NCBI RefSeq assembly: GCF_018777395.1
Contig: NZ_JAFJYC010000001.1
Coordinates: forward strand, 2,294,001-2,358,000
Origin: Candidatus Sodalis endolongispinus
Lineage (GTDB): Bacteria > Pseudomonadota > Gammaproteobacteria > Enterobacterales > Enterobacteriaceae
Direction: 5' to 3'
DNA: 64,000 nt
The position numbers and the translations under genes are program-made. Numbering within the stretch: the first letter of the stretch is position 1; every line of letters begins with the position of its first letter. Below, piece by piece: positions 58,352 to 64,000 of the stretch. The notes beneath the pieces were generated by a model. That model was not told where the DNA came from, made no database searches, and saw nothing but the letters and a program-made list of their open reading frames with translations.

Positions 58352-60313
58352 ATGAGACTGATTCCATTAAACACCGCCGCTCAGGTAGGTCAGTTGGCCG
58401 CCCGTCATATCGTTAATCGTATCAACGCCTTCAACCCCAGCGCGGACCGCCCGTTCATCCTTGGCCTGCCCACCGGCAGCACGCCGCTGGAAGCCTACAA
58501 AAGCCTGATTGCGATGCATAAAGCGGGCCAGGTCAGCTTCAAGCATGTGGTGACCTTCAACATGGATGAGTATGTCGGCCTGCCCGTCGAGCACCCCGAA
58601 AGCTACCATTCGTTCATGTTTAATAACTTTTTTAATTATATCGACATTCCACGGGAAAACATCAATCTCCTTAACGGCAATGCACCGGATATTGATGCTG
58701 AATGTCGCCGTTATGAGGAGAAGATTAAATCCTACGGCAAAATTCACCTATTCATGGGCGGCGTCGGCAACGACGGTCACATCGCTTTTAATGAACCGGG
58801 TTCATCTTTGGCCTCGCGCACCCGCATCAAAACGCTGACCCAAGAGACCCGTCGGGCCAATTCGCGTTTCTTTGACAACGACATCGAGCAAGTGCCGCGC
58901 TACGCCTTGACGGTGGGTGTCGGTACGTTGCTCGACGCGCAAGAGGTGATGATTCTGGTGATAGGGCACAACAAGGCCCAGGCGTTGCAGGCCGCTGTAG
59001 AAGGTAATGTCAATCATATGTGGACCATCACCTGTCTGCAGTTGCATGCTAAAGCGGTCATGGTGTGCGATGAACCGTCTACCCAGGAATTAAAGGTGAA
59101 AACGGTCAACTACTTCCGTGAACTGGAACAAGACAATCTGACACCGCCGACTAACCTCCCGGAGCTGACTATGTATGCTTTAACCAACGGCCGCATCTAT
59201 ACCGGCAGCGAGATTCTGGATAACCACGCGCTCGTTATCGCGAACGGCGTTATCGACGCCATTTGCCCCGTCGACAGCCTGCCAGACGGCATTGAACGCC
59301 GCGATCTGGCCGGCGCCGCGCTGGCGCCCGGTTTTATCGACTTGCAGCTTAACGGCTGCGGCGGCGTGCAGTTCAATGACAGCCTGGACGCGCTGTCGGT
59401 CGATACGCTGGAAACGATGCAGGCCGCCAACCAGCGTTCCGGCTGTACCAGCTTCCTGCCGACCCTCATTACCAGCACCGATGAATTTATGCGGCGGGCG
59501 GTGGAGGTGATGCGCGCTTACCTAGCGCAGCATCAACATCAGGCGCTGGGGCTGCACTTGGAAGGCCCGTACCTCAGCCCGGCCAAAAAAGGCACCCATG
59601 ATCCGGCGTTAATGCGCGCGCCGAGCGAAGAAATGGTGGCCTTCCTGTGCGCCAACAGCGATGTGATATGCAAGATGACCCTAGCGCCTGAGCAGGTGGA
59701 TGCATCAGTGATCCGCCGGCTGTCTGACGCCGGTATCCGCGTTTCCATCGGCCATTCCAACGCCACTTACCAACAGGCGAAGGCGGGTTTCGCCGCCGGC
59801 ATCAGCTTCGCGACCCACCTGTTCAACGCCATGCCGCCGATGGTCGGACGCGAACCGGGCGTTATCGGCGCCCTGTTCGACGCGCCGGAAATTTATTGCG
59901 GTATCATCGCCGACGGCCTGCATGTTAACTGGGCCAACATCCGTAACGCCAAACGCATTAAGGGCGATCGCCTGATATTGGTCACGGATGCCACCGCCCC
60001 GGCCGGCGCGGAAAATATTGACAGGTTCATTTTCGCCGGCAAAACAATATACTATCGCGATGGCCTGTGCGTGGATGAACACGGTACCCTTAGCGGCTCG
60101 GCGCTTACCATGATTGAAGCGGTGCGTGGAAGCGTCGAGTTCGCCGGTATCGCGCTGGAAGAGGCGTTGCGCATGGCAACCCTTTACCCGGCTCGGGCGC
60201 TGGGCATGGACGCGCGGTTAGGGGCGCTGACGGTCGGCAAAATCGCCAACTTAACCGCCTTCACCCGCGATTACAAAATCAGTAAAACTATCGTTAACGG
60301 CGACGAAGTTTGA
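58352..60313 (+). CDS. nagBA: NagB-NagA fusion: GlcN6P deaminase joined to GlcNAc6P deacetylase
   Basis: One frame of 653 residues covers both enzymes. It starts at ATG 58352 after CGAGGAC ([20 protein letters not shown]). NagB residues are intact: NMDEYVGL and [13 protein letters not shown]. Where NagB normally ends (E. coli ENIKGL) the frame runs on through [13 protein letters not shown] into NagA at Met274 ([14 protein letters not shown]). NagA metal and catalytic segments are present: [27 protein letters not shown] and [16 protein letters not shown] lies seven bases before the NagA ATG (59171), so separate NagA could also be made by internal initiation. Together they convert GlcNAc6P to Fru6P. 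nagC follows. Confidence 0.93.
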   Translation: MRLIPLNTAAQVGQLAARHIVNRINAFNPSADRPFILGLPTGSTPLEAYKSLIAMHKAGQVSFKHVVTFNMDEYVGLPVEHPESYHSFMFNNFFNYIDIPRENINLLNGNAPDIDAECRRYEEKIKSYGKIHLFMGGVGNDGHIAFNEPGSSLASRTRIKTLTQETRRANSRFFDNDIEQVPRYALTVGVGTLLDAQEVMILVIGHNKAQALQAAVEGNVNHMWTITCLQLHAKAVMVCDEPSTQELKVKTVNYFRELEQDNLTPPTNLPELTMYALTNGRIYTGSEILDNHALVIANGVIDAICPVDSLPDGIERRDLAGAALAPGFIDLQLNGCGGVQFNDSLDALSVDTLETMQAANQRSGCTSFLPTLITSTDEFMRRAVEVMRAYLAQHQHQALGLHLEGPYLSPAKKGTHDPALMRAPSEEMVAFLCANSDVICKMTLAPEQVDASVIRRLSDAGIRVSIGHSNATYQQAKAGFAAGISFATHLFNAMPPMVGREPGVIGALFDAPEIYCGIIADGLHVNWANIRNAKRIKGDRLILVTDATAPAGAENIDRFIFAGKTIYYRDGLCVDEHGTLSGSALTMIEAVRGSVEFAGIALEEALRMATLYPARALGMDARLGALTVGKIANLTAFTRDYKISKTIVNGDEV

Positions 60314-60330
60314 CCATAAGCGAGTAAGCG

Positions 60331-61569
60331 ATGACACCAGGCGGACAGACCCCGATAGGCAATATTGACCTTGTTAAACAGTTGAATAGCGCGGCGGTCT
60401 ACCGTCTCATCGATCAAGCTGGTCCCATTTCTCGTATTCAGATAGCAGAACAAAGCCAGCTCGCGCCCGCCAGTATCACCAAGATCACCCGCCAATTGCT
60501 GGAACGCGGCCTGATCCGCGAAGTGGATCAGCAGGCCTCCACCGGCGGCCGGCGGGCCATCTCTATCGTGGCCGAGACGCGTGCCTTCCAGGCCATCGGC
60601 GTTCGGCTCGGACGGCATGACGCGACGGTCATGCTTTATGATTTGAGCGGCAAAGCCCTGCAAGAAGCTTATTTCCCGCTGCCGCAGCGCACCCAGCAGA
60701 CGTTGGAATTGGCGCTGATGGAAACCATCGCCGACTTCCTAGAGCAGGCGCAGCGTAAAATCCGCGATCTTATCGCTATTTCGGTGATATTACCGGGGCT
60801 GGTCGACCCCTTATCCGGCATTGTCCGCTATATGCCCCATATACAGGTGCACCATTGGCCACTGGTGGAGCAGTTGCAGCAGCGCTTTCATCTCACCGCG
60901 TTTGTGGGCCACGACATTCGCAGTCTGGCGCTGGCGGAGCACTACTTCGGTGCAACCCAGGATTGCGCCGATTCTATTTTGGTTCGTCTGCACCGCGGTA
61001 CCGGCGCGGGGATTCTGATTAACGGCCAGATTTTTCTCGGCAGTAACGGCAATGTGGGCGAAATTGGCCATATCCAGGTCGATCCGCTGGGAGAACGCTG
61101 CCACTGCGGTAATTTTGGCTGTCTGGAAACCATTGCCGCCAATGCCGCTATCGAGCAACGGGTGCGCCTGCTGCTCAGTCAGGGTTATGCCAGTAAACTG
61201 ACGCCGGACGACTGCCGGATAGACACCATATGTCAAGCCGCCAATCGCGGTGACGGGCTGGCGGTGGAGGTAATCGAGCACGTTGGCCGCCAGTTAGGCA
61301 AGGTAATAGCGCTGAGCATCAACCTGTTCAATCCGCAAAAGGTGGTATTAGCGGGCGAAATCACCGAGGCTCACAAAATTTTGCTGCCGGCCGTGCAGCT
61401 CTGTATCGATAATCAGGTGCTGAAAGCCTTCCGCCAAAACTTGCCGGTGGTTATCTCGGCGCTGGATCACGGTTCGGCCATCGGCGCTTTCGCCCTGGTG
61501 AAGCGCGCTATGCTTAACGGCGTGCTGCTTCAACGGCTGCTTGAGGCCGATTCACCGCCGCACCGCTAA
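60331..61569 (+). CDS. nagC: NagC, ROK-family repressor
   Basis: NagC represses the nag regulon and responds to GlcNAc6P. The 412-residue protein has the winged helix (GPISRIQIAEQSQLAPASIT), the glycine-rich sugar-binding signature (GNVGEIGHIQVDPLGERCHC) and the ROK zinc motif CHCGNFGCLE. It starts 17 bases after nagBA. It is intact. The E. coli gene nagD/umpH that follows is absent here. Confidence 0.95.
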   Translation: MTPGGQTPIGNIDLVKQLNSAAVYRLIDQAGPISRIQIAEQSQLAPASITKITRQLLERGLIREVDQQASTGGRRAISIVAETRAFQAIGVRLGRHDATVMLYDLSGKALQEAYFPLPQRTQQTLELALMETIADFLEQAQRKIRDLIAISVILPGLVDPLSGIVRYMPHIQVHHWPLVEQLQQRFHLTAFVGHDIRSLALAEHYFGATQDCADSILVRLHRGTGAGILINGQIFLGSNGNVGEIGHIQVDPLGERCHCGNFGCLETIAANAAIEQRVRLLLSQGYASKLTPDDCRIDTICQAANRGDGLAVEVIEHVGRQLGKVIALSINLFNPQKVVLAGEITEAHKILLPAVQLCIDNQVLKAFRQNLPVVISALDHGSAIGAFALVKRAMLNGVLLQRLLEADSPPHR

Positions 61570-62066
61570 CCTGCGCCATGGTGATGCGGGTCTGAAGGCC
61601 GCCCCTTGGCGCAACGCCGTTCTCCGGCGCCGCCGGTCTCCCGGCCGTAGTCCCACGCCTTGACAGACCACGACTTAGCAATCTGTCCTACGATGAACAC
61701 GCTGGGGATTGAGCCGCGATTTTCCGCGCCTGACCGGCGAGGGTTCTTCTCCTGTTTGCCCTTTCTTACCCAAGAACTAGCGGCGCACCGCGCCCATTTG
61801 CTTCATGTCCCCGGCAAGGCGGTCACCCGTACGGCCGCCGGTGGTGAAAATTGCATTGTTGAATTCACAATGAACCTGCCGTTTTACTCTGGTTTAATGC
61901 GTTTTATATGAATATTTTGCTTTTTTATTGATGATTATTCGACTGATTAGGTTTATTTCTCCATGGATATTGAATTGTGGGGCCTTTTTGATGCTAAATC
62001 GTTGCATATGTGACGGCGCCGGCGACAACACGGCGACCGCCGTGATTCATCGTGAGGGAAAAAATT
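61570..62066. other. 497-base gap between nagC and asnB
   Basis: No gene is seen; nagD/umpH, expected here from E. coli, has left no recognisable trace. The last about 180 bases are AT-rich and probably hold the asnB promoter, but I cannot place it. A GAGGGA ribosome site lies just before asnB. Confidence 0.5.
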
Positions 62067-63728
62067 ATGTGTTCTATTTTTGGGGTACTGGATCTAAAGA
62101 CAGATCCGGTTGAATTACGTAAACAGGCGCTGGAATGCTCCCGCCTGATGCGTCATCGCGGCCCCGACTGGTCCGGTGTGTATGCGGGCGAAAAAGCGAT
62201 ACTGGCCCATGAGCGTTTGTCCATCGTCGATGTCAACACCGGTGCCCAACCCCTCTACAACGCGGCGCACACGCATGTGCTGGCGGTCAACGGCGAGATT
62301 TATAACCATCAGCTTATCCGCGAGCAGTTGGGCGACCGCTACGCCTTTCAGACAGGTTCCGATTGTGAGGTCATTCTGGCCCTGTACCAGGAAAAAGGCC
62401 CGGAGTTTCTGGACGAATTGCGCGGCATGTTCGCTTTTATCCTGTACGACACGGAAAAAGACGCCTATTTAATCGGCCGCGATCACATGGGCATCATTCC
62501 GCTGTATATGGGGCATGACGAGCACGGTAACCTGTACGTCGCGTCGGAAATGAAAGCGCTGGTGCCGGTTTGCCGCACTCTCCATGAGTTCCCGCCTGGG
62601 CACTACCTCTGGAGCCAGGACGGCGAACTGCGGCCGTACTATCAGCGCGATTGGTTTGATTACGATCGGGTGAAAGACAACGTCACCGACAAAGCGGCGC
62701 TGAAGGCGGCGCTGGAAGAATCGGTGAAAAGCCATCTGATGTCTGATGTGCCTTACGGCGTGCTGCTGTCCGGCGGGCTTGATTCATCCATCATCTCCGC
62801 CATCACTAAAAAGTACGCCGCCCGCCGGGTGGAGGATCACGCGCAAAGCGAAGCCTGGTGGCCGCAGCTGCACTCTTTCGCCGTGGGCCTGGAAGGTTCG
62901 CCGGATTTGAGCGCCGCCAGCAAAGTGGCGGCAGCGCTGGTCACGGTGCACCATGAAATTCATTTCACGGTGCAAGAAGGCCTGGACGACATCCGCGACG
63001 TGATTTACCACATTGAAACCTATGACGTTACCACCATCCGCGCTTCGACCCCGATGTACTTGATGTCGCGCAAAATCAAAGCGATGGGCATCAAGATGGT
63101 TCTGTCCGGCGAAGGGGCCGATGAGGTGTTCGGCGGCTATCTCTATTTCCACAAGGCGCCGAATGCCAAAGAGTTCCATGAGGAGCTGGTGCGTAAACTG
63201 CAGGCGCTGCATATGTATGACTGCGCCCGCGCCAACAAAGCAATGTCCGCCTGGGGCGTCGATGCACGCGTGCCCTTCCTCGACAAGCAGTTCTTGGACG
63301 TGGCGATGCGTATCAATCCGCAGGATAAAATGTGCGGCAACGGCAAAATTGAAAAACATGTGCTGCGCGAATGTTTTGCCGATTATCTGCCGGAGAGCGT
63401 TGCCTGGCGGCAAAAGGAGCAGTTTTCCGACGGCGTGGGCTACAGCTGGATTGACAGTCTGAAAGTCATTGCCGCGGAGCAAATCAGCGATCAACAGCTG
63501 GCCAATGCGCACTTCCGTTTTCCCTATAACACGCCGACGTCCAAAGAAGGTTATCTGTACCGGCAGATTTTTGCAGAGCTGTTTCCGCTGCCGAGCGCTG
63601 CGGAATGCGTGCCCGGGGGCCAGTCGGTGGCCTGTTCTTCCGCTAAGGCCATTGAATGGGATGAGTCGTTCAAAAAAATGGATGATCCCTCAGGCCGCGC
63701 GGTAGGCGTACACGCTTCGGCCTATTGA
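62067..63728 (+). CDS. asnB: AsnB, glutamine-dependent asparagine synthetase
   Basis: AsnB makes asparagine from aspartate, ATP and glutamine. The ATG at 62067 gives MCSIFGVLDLKTDPVELRKQ, with the N-terminal Cys2 nucleophile of the glutaminase domain; a longer frame upstream would bury it. Other glutaminase residues lie in RHRGPDWSG and NGEIYNH. The synthetase P-loop is VLLSGGLDSSIIS, followed by GEGADEVFGGYLYF and DARVPFLDK. The length of 553 residues matches E. coli (554). The gene is intact. Confidence 0.96.
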   Translation: MCSIFGVLDLKTDPVELRKQALECSRLMRHRGPDWSGVYAGEKAILAHERLSIVDVNTGAQPLYNAAHTHVLAVNGEIYNHQLIREQLGDRYAFQTGSDCEVILALYQEKGPEFLDELRGMFAFILYDTEKDAYLIGRDHMGIIPLYMGHDEHGNLYVASEMKALVPVCRTLHEFPPGHYLWSQDGELRPYYQRDWFDYDRVKDNVTDKAALKAALEESVKSHLMSDVPYGVLLSGGLDSSIISAITKKYAARRVEDHAQSEAWWPQLHSFAVGLEGSPDLSAASKVAAALVTVHHEIHFTVQEGLDDIRDVIYHIETYDVTTIRASTPMYLMSRKIKAMGIKMVLSGEGADEVFGGYLYFHKAPNAKEFHEELVRKLQALHMYDCARANKAMSAWGVDARVPFLDKQFLDVAMRINPQDKMCGNGKIEKHVLRECFADYLPESVAWRQKEQFSDGVGYSWIDSLKVIAAEQISDQQLANAHFRFPYNTPTSKEGYLYRQIFAELFPLPSAAECVPGGQSVACSSAKAIEWDESFKKMDDPSGRAVGVHASAY

Positions 63729-64000
63729 TAGCGGCCGGCACCAGCGCCTTGCTGACCTTGGCGGCCACCGGTCGAGCGGTTTGACGGCCCCTTCCGATAA
63801 TGCTCCAGGGCGCCAGGCTGCGGTGAAAACGTCGTTACCGGGACGGCCTGCCGCTGTCGCGCCGGTGGGTGCCATTGGTAAACGGGTGCCTATCGGCCTT
63901 CAGGGTACGGCGAGCCGGTGTTGTCACCGCCTGTGCGAGGGAGCCTGACGCTATCGCGCCGGCGGTCGCCGGACGCTATTCACTTCGACGGCGAGGGTGT

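Overview
This window looks like a piece of a Sodalis-type chromosome (Enterobacterales, insect symbiont lineage). Gene order follows the E. coli ppiD-to-folD/argU stretch (about 10-12 min), then jumps to glnS-nagE-nagBAC-asnB (about 15 min). Proteins closely resemble E. coli and Yersinia orthologues. About a third of the recognisable genes carry frameshifts, in-frame stops or truncations, while their neighbours are intact. That mixture is typical of a recent host-restricted symbiont. The genus call is inference; no database search was possible.

Layout. 1-8.2 kb: end of ppiD, ybaV (ComEA-like), queC, a broken PLP enzyme gene and the broken ABC exporter pair mdlA/mdlB. 8.2-14.2 kb: a sigma54/NtrC-type control region, broken glnK, amtB, ybaY, a 50-bp tandem repeat array, atl, the SRP RNA gene ffs, hha, tomB, and the alternative ribosomal protein genes rpmJ2 and (broken) rpmE2 behind a Zur-like operator. 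14.3-19.5 kb: acrA and acrB both dead, with an intact acrR and a near-perfect AcrR operator. 19.5-29.5 kb: a healthier block of rsmS, priC, broken apt, a greatly enlarged dnaX, ybaB, recR, htpG with a sigma32 promoter, adk and hemH. 29.6-41.7 kb: ybaL, a degraded ybaK, ybaP, a copA remnant, then a heavily decayed run (cueR, ybbJ, cnoX, ybbO, tesA, ybbA, ybbP) in which only qmcA survives. 42-50.9 kb: a monomeric-type isocitrate dehydrogenase, broken purK, purE with an altered active-site motif, an ASCH-domain gene, lpxH, ppiB, cysS, ybcJ, folD and tRNA-Arg(UCU).

51-53.7 kb is an accessory scar behind the tRNA: a small AlpA-type regulator, an internally duplicated, defective IS2-like element, and a truncated ORF. 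53.9-63.7 kb: glnS, nagE, a single reading frame joining NagB to NagA, nagC and asnB. Together the nag genes would import GlcNAc (NagE), deacetylate and deaminate it (NagA and NagB) and repress the regulon (NagC).

No new defence or mobile system stands out. The main points of interest are the NagB-NagA fusion, the 15-residue repeat expansion inside dnaX with its gamma-frameshift signal retained, regulators and operators outliving their targets (AcrR, Zur box, NtrC/sigma54), four intergenic tandem repeat arrays, and an apparent excess of G:C-to-T:A changes among the damaging mutations. The last 270 bases (63729-64000) hold no gene I can recognise.
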